Below, piece by piece: positions 10,901-19,377 of a DNA stretch of 21,779 nucleotides. The notes beneath the pieces are model-generated. The model was not told the DNA's origin, made no database searches, and saw nothing but the letters and a program-made list of their open reading frames with translations. How positions within the stretch are numbered: position 1 is the stretch's first letter; the number at the start of each line of letters is the position of its first letter. The stretch comes from Ichthyosporea sp. XGB-2017a. Taxonomy: Eukaryota > Opisthokonta > Ichthyosporea. Where the stretch lies: the NCBI GenBank assembly GCA_002811675.1, contig PDIM01000068.1:103689-125467 (forward strand), in the 5' to 3' direction. The position numbers were made by a program, and so were the translations under genes.

Positions 10901-13853
10901 TCAGAGTACATTTTCTAGAGTACAGAGGCTTCTGTGCTTGATGAATTTCATCATTTCGTCTATGACTGTAAGTGCCCTTTGGTATGACACTACCGATCCA
11001 TCTGAGGACCCAATATTGCTGGGAATTACTCTCCAGGACATATATGTTGGTATAGTTGCGGCTTTGATGGTTTTCCCTGTAAACCTGTTAATTATTCAGA
11101 TTTTCAGACATACAAGGTCAACAACTAGGGTCAAAGAAAAGGAAAGATTGATGAAGGAGCTCAAACAAGAAGCGCTTAAGGAGCAATATGGCCTTGGAGG
11201 TAGATCCACATTTAACATTGCTGTTGGACTTATTGGTGGAGCAGGGCTGGGTGGAATGTTTGGAGGCGCCAGAGGAGGTAACAAAGTTATGCCTTTCTTT
11301 GGGGGTGCTCAGTTGACGGAAGAGGAAGAAGAAGATTCCCTAGAGCCGAAACCTTTAGCGAAGAAAAAGTCAAGTTCAAAGCCCGAGGAAAATGGCGAAA
11401 AGGGAAGAAACAAATTAATGCTTGAAGATTCCAGCAAGAAATATTCAGGACCTCTCACTGTAGATCATACCACGGCAAAGGATGACACTAGTGATCCTAA
11501 ATGGCCCTCAAGACCGGGAAAGGATAATTCTGTAGTGGACATGGAGTGTGCCGAAAACGTCACTTTGAATGGGCTTGAGGGATATGAAGAAGACCCTATT
11601 GACAATTACGTCAATTCGCTGGAGAAGAAGCAACGAAAACTCCCTCCATGGGTAAATTGGATTGCTTACGTACTCATATTTTTCATATGCGCATTTGGAA
11701 CATATGTCATTCTCCTTCTAGGACTAAAATTTGGCACATCTAAGTCATCTGCATGGCTGCGAACTTTTTTTATGGGGGTCGTTCAGTCGGCTATCATAAC
11801 TCAGCCACTGAAAATTTTTGTTCTAACTATGCTACTTACTTTTGTATGCAGGAAGAAGCAGCTAGCTGAAATAGAAGGCGATGACGACGAAGACCAATCA
11901 ATGTACGAATTTACAGTCCCTACCGTCAATGAGAAGACAGGGGAGGTTATCCACGTAAATCATACTCCAAAGCCTGCCATGGATAGAGAGACTATTGGCA
12001 ATGCGAGGAGAATTAAAATGATAACTAGGACTATAATCTATTATTTGCTATTCATAATCCTTGTGTCTGTTATCATGTATGGGGAATTGGATGAAAATAG
12101 TTATCATTCCAAGAAAGACATTGAGGAAATTTTCCTTAACACCAAGTTTGACATTGGTGTGAATAGTTCTATTGCATTTATGGATATTTACAATACCACT
12201 CATTTTTACTTTTGGGCCACTCAGGTATTGATACCAGGCTTGTATTTAGAGACACTTCCCAATTCAGTGTCTTTGAAGACGAATGAGCTTGGCTACCTTG
12301 CGGATTATAGCAACTACTTACTTGGAAAAGCCAGATTTCGTCAACTGCGGGTAAAGAATGACACTTGCGATGTTCCTGACACAATGAGTCCCTATATCAA
12401 CCGGTGTAGATCATCACTATCAGAAGGGGATCAAGAAAAAGACCCTTATGGACCGGCAGGAAACTGGACATGGAACGATGGCACGAATGCTATTCCATTC
12501 TGGGGATATGATGAGCATTACTCAGGATCCGGATATGTAGTTAATCTTGACAATCTTCAGGTTAATGCAACTTCTATCGTGCGATATCTCGGAGCTAACA
12601 ACTGGATCGATACACAGACACGCTTCGTTACTACAGAGTTTAATGTGTATAATGCCAACACGAATTTGTTTGTCGTATGCAGATTTGCTCTGGAGTTCAT
12701 GTCTGCTGGTGGTGTAAATCCATCATACAGCATATGGCCAGCAAAACTGTTTCGCTACCGGACAGCATTTGATTGGGTCCTTTTATTCCTCGAATGCGTA
12801 CTTGCCATAATTTTAATTCGTCTTGCATATCTTCAACGAAAGGTCGTTCATAAGGCAGGGGGATTCTTCAAGTACATTAAGATATTTTGGAATGTACTTG
12901 AGGTTGCTATAATATTCTTTGGATTAGTTAGCATATGTTTATATTTTAACCGCGCAGTTGTTGTTCGGCTACTCGCCAGTGAAATTGAAGATGATGCAGA
13001 AAATTTTCACAAGTATCAGAATGCAGCGGCTTGGGACACAACAGCGCGGTTTGCCATGTGCTTTACCGGTTTTCTCGTCTACTTGAAACTCTTGAAACTC
13101 ATCTCATTTAACGCACGTATTGCCCAAAACATGCTGCATATGCGCAAAACTATGCGAGTCATGACCGGCTTTTGTTTCATGTTTCTCGTAGTTTTTCTAT
13201 GTTTTGTGCAGTGGGGATATATTTCTTTTCACACAAACGTTTCTCAATTCCGAACGTATGGCGAATCAATGTTTGGCATGTTTCAAACAAGCCTAGGGAG
13301 ATTCGACTACCGCACACTGGATACAAACTATCCATTCCTTGGACCCTTGATTTTCTTTTCCTTCACGCTGTTTATGATCATCATTCTCAGTGTTTTCTTT
13401 GCAGCGCTCTTGGTCAACTCGGCTCCTACCAAGAGAGAGAAACAGACTATGGTTGAGAGACAGTATGAAGTGCTAAACTACTTGGCATTTAAAATGGGCA
13501 AGATGGTGGGGAAGAGCGTGAAGATGAAAAAGCATGGGCCAGCACCGATTCCTTTTGAAAAGACACACCAGTCACTCTTAGCACGACTGGACGAAGTTGA
13601 TCAAATGCTCGATATGATCGAGTTTGAGCAACAAAACACACCAGAGGAAACGCCAAGTTTTCAAAGGAAACAGCTGCCAACAAGTGGAGCTGTACGGGAC
13701 GAGCAAATGCAGATGATTAAAAACAGCAAGGGAAAAGGCTCGTCCTCAAACTCAATTCTTCTCGAACATGAACACACATCACCGCCGAAGCAGAGGAAGG
13801 GGAGTTCTTTTGTAGCGCAGGAATTGAATCTCCCCAATTTCATTCCAGACTAG
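1985..13853 (+). CDS. Polycystin-1-like receptor-channel with three kelch propellers (5 exons, 3839 aa)
   Basis: Exons are 1985-3956, 4046-5431, 5499-5858, 5945-6154 and 6262-13853; the joined frame is 11520 bases and ends in TAG. Seen in order: signal peptide (residues 1-26); three sets of six kelch motifs (FGG...DLW...W; about 75-445, 517-973, 1040-1477); EGF-like cysteine blocks at 446-511 and 974-1034; two Ig-like repeats of the PPKLTSWSID type (about 1484-1740); a REJ/PKD region (about 1860-2400, with a C-x-x-W-V-D-D motif at 2103); and a GAIN/GPS site with C2594, C2622, C2624 and HL|T cleavage predicted at 2627/2628. Then come TM1 (about 2656-2678), PLAT (2702-2820), TM2-TM6, a polycystin extracellular (TOP) domain (about 3255-3480), TM7-TM11 with a pore helix at 3639-3659, and a C-terminal coiled coil (about 3746-3770). 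From GPS to C-terminus this is the layout of polycystin-1/PKDREJ, whose members sense extracellular or mechanical cues and pair with PKD2-type cation channels. The kelch/EGF ectodomain replaces the usual LRR/lectin/PKD array and recalls attractin/MEGF8. Membrane boundaries are by eye. The start is chosen because it opens the signal peptide. Confidence 0.93.
3957..4045 (+). other. Intron 1 of the polycystin-like gene (89 bases, phase 1)
   Basis: The donor is GTAAGT and the acceptor AAAG. The interior is T-rich, with a TTTACTAAG branch-point-like sequence at about 4006-4014. Reading through meets TGA within four codons. Splicing joins SVG to HLGDLW and restores a standard kelch motif in propeller 2, blade 2. 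Confidence 0.95.
5432..5498 (+). other. Intron 2 of the polycystin-like gene (67 bases, phase 1)
   Basis: The donor is GTAAAT and the acceptor ATAG. Read-through stops at TGA within four codons. Splicing joins RTTE to ASSGVWGS, placing the junction after the first blade of propeller 3. It is the shortest intron here. Confidence 0.93.
5859..5944 (+). other. Intron 3 of the polycystin-like gene (86 bases, phase 1)
   Basis: The donor is CAG|GTAATA and the acceptor CGTAG. The frame stops inside the intron. Splicing joins GDVAGST to VYMHDVWAF and rebuilds the FGG...HDVW kelch pattern of propeller 3, blade 3. Confidence 0.93.
6155..6261 (+). other. Intron 4 of the polycystin-like gene (107 bases, phase 1)
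   Basis: The donor is GTAAGT and the acceptor TTCTAG, preceded by a T-rich tract. Splicing joins KLTTAG to SMIYYNDLF, rebuilding propeller 3, blade 4. Downstream there is no further intron for 7.6 kb. Confidence 0.94.
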
Positions 13854-14272
13854 TTCAACAAACACACGTCTCAAGAGACAAAATCTACTTTGGTCATTTT
13901 TGGTATATTTATTAAAAGTCAATTCCTCATTAATATATTTTACCAAAAAATATTTAACCAGAATAACAAAAACATGAAAAGAGAAAACGTTCAGGAAGAA
14001 GACGAAGAAGAAGACTGAAGAATGAAGAATAAAGAGCAGGTGAAAAATTCAGCGGAGCAAGAAATCAAAAACATGTAGAGGTGGAGGGGGTAGGAATATA
14101 GATATAAACAGAATGGTGGGATCAGCACACCAAAATAAAATCACAGACACAAACGGAGGGCAGGATACACACGAGAGAGATACATCCAATTCACACAAGC
14201 GAGAATCATGATTTTAAAGGGGAATACTATAACGAAAGAAACAAAAGGGATTTAAACTCTTTGCTTCTTTCA
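13854..14272. other. Convergent 3' spacer between the polycystin-like and H2B genes
   Basis: The region should hold the 3' untranslated regions of both genes. Plus-strand poly(A)-signal candidates are ATTAAA at 13911-13916, AATAAA at 14028-14033 and AATAAA at 14134-14139; on the minus strand AATAAA occurs at 13908-13913. A purine GAA-rich stretch covers about 13994-14033. I see no histone-type 3' stem-loop (GGYYYTTYTNARRRCC type) just downstream of the H2B stop, so its mRNA may be polyadenylated. Which signals are used cannot be decided from sequence alone. Confidence 0.5.
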
Positions 14273-14650
14273 TTATTTGCTGCTGGTGTACTTTGTCACT
14301 GCTTTAGTTCCTTCTGACACTGCATGTTTTGCTAATTCCCCTGGGAGAAGTAATCTCACTGCAGTTTGAACCTCTCTGCTGGATATGGTTGACTTTTTGT
14401 TAATCTGAGCCAGGCGGGAGGCTTCAGTGGCGATTCTTTCAAAGACATCGTTCACAAAGGAGTTCATGATTGACATTCCCTTCGTGGTGATACCCGTATC
14501 GGGATGCACCTGCTTAAGAACTTTGTAGATGTAGATGGAGTAGGATTCCTTTCTTTTTCTGCGACGCTTTCGATCTACTTTTTTTTTGGAGCCTGTGCTT
14601 GCGCCTTTTTTGCCTGCCGAGGCAGCCTTTGAGGGGATTTTTGGGGGCAT
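14273..14650 (-). CDS. H2B: Histone H2B
   Basis: This is a core nucleosome histone that pairs with H2A. The 125-residue product has a basic tail (about residues 1-35: PPKIPSKA..., then [10 protein letters not shown]) followed by a full histone fold with the motifs [33 protein letters not shown], and [20 protein letters not shown]. It ends in [17 protein letters not shown]. That ending, including the lysine equivalent to the human monoubiquitinated K120, matches animal H2B as I remember it. The frame stays open upstream to 14755, but only because a poly(A) tract reads as poly-lysine. I start at 14650 because MPPK begins a normal H2B tail and gives the family's usual length. The gene has no intron. 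It is divergent from the receptor-cyclase gene. Confidence 0.97.
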   Translation of the reverse strand: MPPKIPSKAASAGKKGASTGSKKKVDRKRRRKRKESYSIYIYKVLKQVHPDTGITTKGMSIMNSFVNDVFERIATEASRLAQINKKSTISSREVQTAVRLLLPGELAKHAVSEGTKAVTKYTSSK

Positions 14651-14673
14651 TTTTTTCTTTCTTTTTTTTCTCT

Positions 14674-14708
<35 letters not shown>

Positions 14709-14976
14709 TTTTGGGAGATTTTTGTTTTAATAATCAAAAACAAAAGAAAAATCAAAGAAAGGGAAATTTAAAAAGCGCCGGACGCTTTCGTTTTCTTTCT
14801 TTCTTTCTTCTTTTTTTTTTTTTAATGGGAAATTAAACAAACAAACAAACAAAAACAAAGAAAGAAAAAAGATATCCTAAAAATCAAAAGAAAGGGGAAG
14901 AAAAATATCAATCAAAAACAAACCAAAGACAAGAAAAACAAAAGGGGGGCTGAAGACAAAAAGGAAAAACAAAGCA
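14651..14976. promoter_or_regulatory. Divergent promoter spacer between H2B and the receptor cyclase
   Basis: This 326-base head-to-head spacer must hold both promoters. Starting 26 bases from the H2B ATG there is an uninterrupted 32-T run (14676-14707), which is poly(dA) on the H2B sense strand. A C/T-rich simple repeat (about 14789-14823) and A-rich CAAA repeats follow toward the cyclase ATG. The only G/C-rich patch is AGCGCCGGACGCT at 14774-14786, next to an AAATTTAAAA stretch at about 14765-14774 that could serve as a TATA-like element. Long poly(dA:dT) tracts are known to disfavour nucleosomes, consistent with an open bidirectional promoter. Assigning individual elements is inference. 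Confidence 0.55.
14676..14707. repeat. 32-base poly(T) tract in the H2B leader/promoter
   Basis: This is an unbroken run of T on the plus strand, poly(A) in the H2B sense direction, 26 bases upstream of the H2B start codon. It is prone to length variation and sequencing error. Confidence 0.95.
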
Positions 14977-17900
14977 ATGTTGATTAAATTAAAATCCCCC
15001 TGTCCGGATATAAATCAAACTCTACAGGGGTGGAATAATGACTCTTTGAAGAAGATGGACCAAGGCAATAATAATAATAATAATAAGAAAAGGAAATATC
15101 TCCTTTCCCCTTCTTCTTCTTCTTCCATTCTACACAAACACAAACACCATCGCCTGTTTAATTATCAACCATCATTCACTTCATCATCACTCTTCTCTAA
15201 GCGCCTCGTCCTGTTATCCTCCTGTCCCTCTTTCTTCTTCATGCTCCTCCTCCTCCTGTTCTGTATCACTCCTTCAACACTCGCCACTGACCCCATCGAA
15301 ACAACCCTGACCGACGCTGAGCGGCTAGTCGTCAAGAACAATTACACCATCACTGTGGAGGGCAAGGACTTTATCAACATCCCAGGAGGAGGCGCCACAT
15401 CCGTAAAGGATATCTACCTCGCATGGATAACACAGTTTCAGGTGTCAAAAGCAACCCCACACCGCTACTCCTATGAGTCTGTGGGGTCTGGCGAGGGCCA
15501 GAAGAAAGTCATAAATAAGGAATATATGTGGGCCGCCTCTGACTCAGTGTTATCCGAGGTGCAATACGCAAAAGGGGAGGATTTGCAAATGTTTCCCATC
15601 ATGGCTGGTGCTGTTGTACTTGTGTATAACTATCCTGGGATTGGAACAGCCGAATTGGCGCTGAGTCGCGCTACAGTTGCGGGTATCTATCTAGGGACCA
15701 TCACGCATTGGGACGATGCTGCTATCAAGGCGGATAATCCTGGATTGACGTTTGGTAACGAGGAAATTATGCTGGTGGTGCGTGGTGATGCCTCGGGAAC
15801 CACCGAGATTCTAACAGAAGGATTGGCTTCTTTTTCTACCACGTGGAATAGCAATGTTGGTATCAGTAATGATCCCATTTGGCCCAAAAAGCATTTCCTT
15901 GCCCAAAAGAATGATGGGATGGCGACTAGAGTGTACCAGATACCGAATTCAATTGGGTATGTATCGCTGGGGAAGGAAACTTCAAAGGCATGTACACTAA
16001 AGTCCATTCAGATCATCAACAAGGCTGGCAGGCATACGATTGCGAATTCTACTTCCATCCAATCGGCCAGTGCGGATTACGAAACAAGTGCATTGGCCAC
16101 CGGAGACATCACGAGGTTCCACACCACATTGATTGATGGTCCGGGAGTGGCATCGTATCCGTTTGTGGCGTTCACGTATGTGATCCTACACACCCAGTAC
16201 AAATCAACGACCACGCCATGTCCGCTTGTTGTGCATATGATCCGTTGGTTTTACTGGTTCACCACCGATAGGAATGCCATTGACGTGGTCGCGGCGAATA
16301 GTTATGTTGCCTTGACCACCAATGTGCAGACGATTGTGATTTTGCTCTTCAATAGTTACATCTATTGTGATCGTGTCCTCGTGTCGCAAAAGGTGTTCAC
16401 CTCTTTGACCGGCTCGGGTGCATCTTTCCCCGCAGCCGTTTATGCCGAATGGGTGGCTGCGTACACAAATGTTTTGAATGACGAGAGTTACCGAGTCACT
16501 TACAGCTCCATCGGATCGGGGAGTGGCCGTGCAAATTTGTATGCCAACAACACTGTCTATGCGGGATCGGATTCGCTTGTGAAGGAGGCAGATTACACTG
16601 CCATGCCCGGCCTGCGTATGTTTCCCTCCTTGGCTGGGGCGGTGGTGTTGATTTACAATGTTCCCGAAATTGAAACGGCCACGGACCCGCTTGTTTTGAG
16701 CCGCGAGACAATCGGAGAAATCTTTATGGGTACAATTACTACTTGGAATGACCCAAAGATTGTTGCAACCAATCCGAGCCTTTCGCTACCCAGCCAGCAA
16801 ATCAATTTGATAGTTCGAACGGACAAGAGTGGTACAGTGGAGATTCTTACTCGGGCGCTTGACTCATTCAGCAGCGCTTGGAGTAACTCTATAGGAGTCT
16901 CATCACAGCCCAGCTGGCCCAAAGCCACGATTTCGGTGTCAGGAAGTAGTTCGATCCCCAAAACAGTGCTGCTAACAAATTACTCGATGAGTTTCACCGT
17001 ATTGGCAGATGCCAGAGGCAGTGCTTGTTTTGAAAAGGCAATTCGATTTGCGAGTATCATCAATCGGGCAGGCACGACAGTGCAGGCAAACACAAAATCT
17101 ATCCAATCCGCTATGGACGATTATGTTGGTGAAATGACCGACTTGAGTCGATTGATCTCGTCGCTGTCTGATGGCGGGGGGAAAGAATCATATCCGATAG
17201 CAGGGTACACATATATTGTGTACTACGTGGAAAACGGTGGAGTCACAACCGTTTGTCCATCCATTAAGGCCCTGCTTGATTATGCATTCTGGTTCTTGGA
17301 TGATTCCACTGCGGCAGCAGCAGCGGACAGCAAAGGAATGGCAGTGCTGTCTACAAGAGTTAAAGCCTTGGTGAAAGAACTCCTCTGGACGACAACTTGT
17401 GCGGGGGTTATAGTGCGACCCAAACCGGATGATTCAACAGCCGCGGATCTCACACAGATCTACACCTTGATTGGAATTGTTGTTGGTATTGGTCTGATTG
17501 TCGGATACATCTTCTACCGTGTGCGACGAAACCAGAAGATCCAGGTAGGCATCGAGAAGGAGTTGAATGACAATTCGATATGGAAGATCGAGTTGAAAGA
17601 CATTGAATTCAAAACTCAAGGAGCCGGAATGGGATCCCAGGTGGGCTCGATGGCGTCCATGGCGAGTATGGGATCCAAAATGAGTATGGGTTCGCAAAAA
17701 TCCCTTCGCTCAAACAAAAAGGATGAGTCCGAGAAGCAGGTGTTTACCGTGATTGGAAAATACAATGGTGTGACTGTGGCAGTGAAAAAAGTCAACAAGA
17801 CAGAAATGAAAATCACCCGTGAGATTCAGAAGGAGTTTCGGATGGTGCGCGAATTGCAGCATCCCAATCTCAATCCGATCATTGGCGGTGTTGTAGAGCC

Positions 17901-19377
17901 TCCTGAGATTCTCATCATCTCTGAGTACTGCCCAAAGGGATCCCTCCAAGATGTGGTCCACAACGATGTGCTTAAACTAGACGCCTTTTTCAAATACGCT
18001 CTGTGCGTTGATCTTTGCAAAGGCATGAAATACCTTCACGATTCAGATCTCACCTCATTTGGGCGTCTCCAGTCGTCCAATTGTTTGATTGATTCCAAAT
18101 GGGTTCTTCGTGTAACCGACTACGGGCTGCATTGGTTCCGCGAGGAGGCTGATGTGGAGCAGCAGCAGCATCAAGGAACGTTGTATATGGCCCCCGAGTT
18201 GCTGAACGAGTACGTGGGACCGTGGGGTAGTCAAAAGGGGGATGTGTACAGTTACGGGGTTGTCATTGTGGAGACGTTTGAGCGCCAGATCCCTTTTCAT
18301 GAGCTGGATGAGGACGTATCAATGATTGTCGACCAGATTCGAGTGAATGGAATCAGGCCGAATATCAACCGGGAGCACGTGCCGAAGAAAGTGGCCGAGT
18401 TGATTCACGAGTGCTGGATTGAGACGCCCTCTGAGCGGCCATCGTTTGACACTCTTGAGAAAAAATGGAAGATAATTAACCCCAACAAGAACATTTCCAT
18501 TATGGATAACATGGCGAAGATGTTGGAAAACTACGCAAAGGACTTGGAAAATGTGATTAATCGCAAATGTGAAGAGCTCGAAGAGGAAAGGATCAAAAAA
18601 GAAGCCGTTTTGTTTGCCCGAGTGCCTAAAGAAGCGATTGATTACCTCCTTGAAGAGAAGGAGTACCCAACTAAAGCCTATCCAGCCTGTACAATCTTTG
18701 TGTGTGATGTTATTGCCTTTAACGAGGTCGTTGCGTCTGTCAAGCCCGATGAAGTCACTGAATACCTCAACCATGTTTACAAAACCATCGATCACGTGCT
18801 GGCGCATTACTCGAGCATCATCACATTGGAAACCATCAACGATGCGTACATGTGCTGCTGTGGGATCCCGAAACAATCCGAAAAGAGACACGCGGGTGAG
18901 GTCGTTACAATGTGTCTGCATCTGCTCTCCAGTTGCTACGCACAGATCCCCACTCGCGGCATCACAAGCGAGCTCCTCCTCCGCATGGGGGTGCACACGG
19001 GGCCAGTGGTGGCAGGTATTATCGGGGCGGAGATTCCCAGATATTGTCTCTTTGGGGAATCTGTCAAAATGTCGCATCTCGTGAAGAGTGTTGGGGCCGC
19101 ACATCGGGTTGTTGTGAGTGAGACCACGCGGAAATTACTGGTGGATCTTGGGAATTACACCACGGAGAAACACAAAGAGGTTGTGGATGAAAAGAGCGGG
19201 AAGAAACTGCAGACATATCTGGTGACTGGGAAGAAAAAGTGGAACAAAGCGATGCCACCCGAGTTTTTGAACGAAAAGGATTTGTTTGCAGAGTCTGGGA
19301 AGCCGTCCAAGACGCTGGTGCATGATATTGTGCCTGATGAGGACGATTGCCCGTTGTTTGAGAGGAACGACTGGTAA
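14977..19377 (+). CDS. Receptor guanylyl-cyclase-like protein with tandem PstS phosphate-binding ectodomains
   Basis: 1466 residues, no intron. Seen in order: a low-complexity N-terminus (poly-N, poly-S) and a hydrophobic signal segment (about 74-103). PstS-like domain 1 spans about 112-450 (GGGAT, SVGSGEG, D189, RGDASGTT at 269-276); PstS-like domain 2 spans about 473-815 (GSGASFP, SIGSGSG, D532, RTDKSGT at 614-620). One membrane helix follows (about 829-850), then a Ser/Met-rich juxtamembrane stretch (885-912) and a kinase-homology domain with the VAVK lysine (K937) and TDYG (D1048). The HRD motif is replaced by FGR (1028-1030), as in animal receptor cyclases. A dimerisation coiled coil (about 1175-1215) leads to a class III cyclase domain (about 1235-1400) with metal aspartates D1244 and D1289, guanine-selecting E1285 and C1357, but K1364 and L1368 where catalytic Asn and Arg belong. 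Known of the family: receptor cyclases turn ligand binding into cGMP. Phosphate as ligand is inference. The true start may be an internal Met, such as residue 27 or 89. Confidence 0.94.
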   Translation: MLIKLKSPCPDINQTLQGWNNDSLKKMDQGNNNNNNKKRKYLLSPSSSSSILHKHKHHRLFNYQPSFTSSSLFSKRLVLLSSCPSFFFMLLLLLFCITPSTLATDPIETTLTDAERLVVKNNYTITVEGKDFINIPGGGATSVKDIYLAWITQFQVSKATPHRYSYESVGSGEGQKKVINKEYMWAASDSVLSEVQYAKGEDLQMFPIMAGAVVLVYNYPGIGTAELALSRATVAGIYLGTITHWDDAAIKADNPGLTFGNEEIMLVVRGDASGTTEILTEGLASFSTTWNSNVGISNDPIWPKKHFLAQKNDGMATRVYQIPNSIGYVSLGKETSKACTLKSIQIINKAGRHTIANSTSIQSASADYETSALATGDITRFHTTLIDGPGVASYPFVAFTYVILHTQYKSTTTPCPLVVHMIRWFYWFTTDRNAIDVVAANSYVALTTNVQTIVILLFNSYIYCDRVLVSQKVFTSLTGSGASFPAAVYAEWVAAYTNVLNDESYRVTYSSIGSGSGRANLYANNTVYAGSDSLVKEADYTAMPGLRMFPSLAGAVVLIYNVPEIETATDPLVLSRETIGEIFMGTITTWNDPKIVATNPSLSLPSQQINLIVRTDKSGTVEILTRALDSFSSAWSNSIGVSSQPSWPKATISVSGSSSIPKTVLLTNYSMSFTVLADARGSACFEKAIRFASIINRAGTTVQANTKSIQSAMDDYVGEMTDLSRLISSLSDGGGKESYPIAGYTYIVYYVENGGVTTVCPSIKALLDYAFWFLDDSTAAAAADSKGMAVLSTRVKALVKELLWTTTCAGVIVRPKPDDSTAADLTQIYTLIGIVVGIGLIVGYIFYRVRRNQKIQVGIEKELNDNSIWKIELKDIEFKTQGAGMGSQVGSMASMASMGSKMSMGSQKSLRSNKKDESEKQVFTVIGKYNGVTVAVKKVNKTEMKITREIQKEFRMVRELQHPNLNPIIGGVVEPPEILIISEYCPKGSLQDVVHNDVLKLDAFFKYALCVDLCKGMKYLHDSDLTSFGRLQSSNCLIDSKWVLRVTDYGLHWFREEADVEQQQHQGTLYMAPELLNEYVGPWGSQKGDVYSYGVVIVETFERQIPFHELDEDVSMIVDQIRVNGIRPNINREHVPKKVAELIHECWIETPSERPSFDTLEKKWKIINPNKNISIMDNMAKMLENYAKDLENVINRKCEELEEERIKKEAVLFARVPKEAIDYLLEEKEYPTKAYPACTIFVCDVIAFNEVVASVKPDEVTEYLNHVYKTIDHVLAHYSSIITLETINDAYMCCCGIPKQSEKRHAGEVVTMCLHLLSSCYAQIPTRGITSELLLRMGVHTGPVVAGIIGAEIPRYCLFGESVKMSHLVKSVGAAHRVVVSETTRKLLVDLGNYTTEKHKEVVDEKSGKKLQTYLVTGKKKWNKAMPPEFLNEKDLFAESGKPSKTLVHDIVPDEDDCPLFERNDW

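Noticed and set aside
14651-14755. Lysine-rich N-terminal extension of H2B
   Set aside because: It is translation of a poly(A) tract plus A-rich leader. H2B of normal length begins at 14650 with MPPK.
14977-17460. Bacterial origin or contamination, suggested by the PstS domains
   Set aside because: The PstS domains are fused in one frame to receptor-cyclase modules typical of eukaryotes, and the flanking genes include a histone and an intron-bearing gene.
17740-18480. Active protein kinase domain in the receptor cyclase
   Set aside because: The catalytic HRD motif is replaced by FGR, as in the kinase-homology domains of animal receptor cyclases, so I call it a pseudokinase.
18569-19084. 171-codon plus-strand frame overlapping the cyclase domain
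   Set aside because: It is a frame-shifted shadow of the real cyclase frame; the in-frame translation carries the conserved motifs.
18319-19104. 261-codon open frame on the minus strand inside the cyclase gene
   Set aside because: It is antisense to the highly conserved kinase-homology, coiled-coil and cyclase domains, and its translation resembles no protein family.
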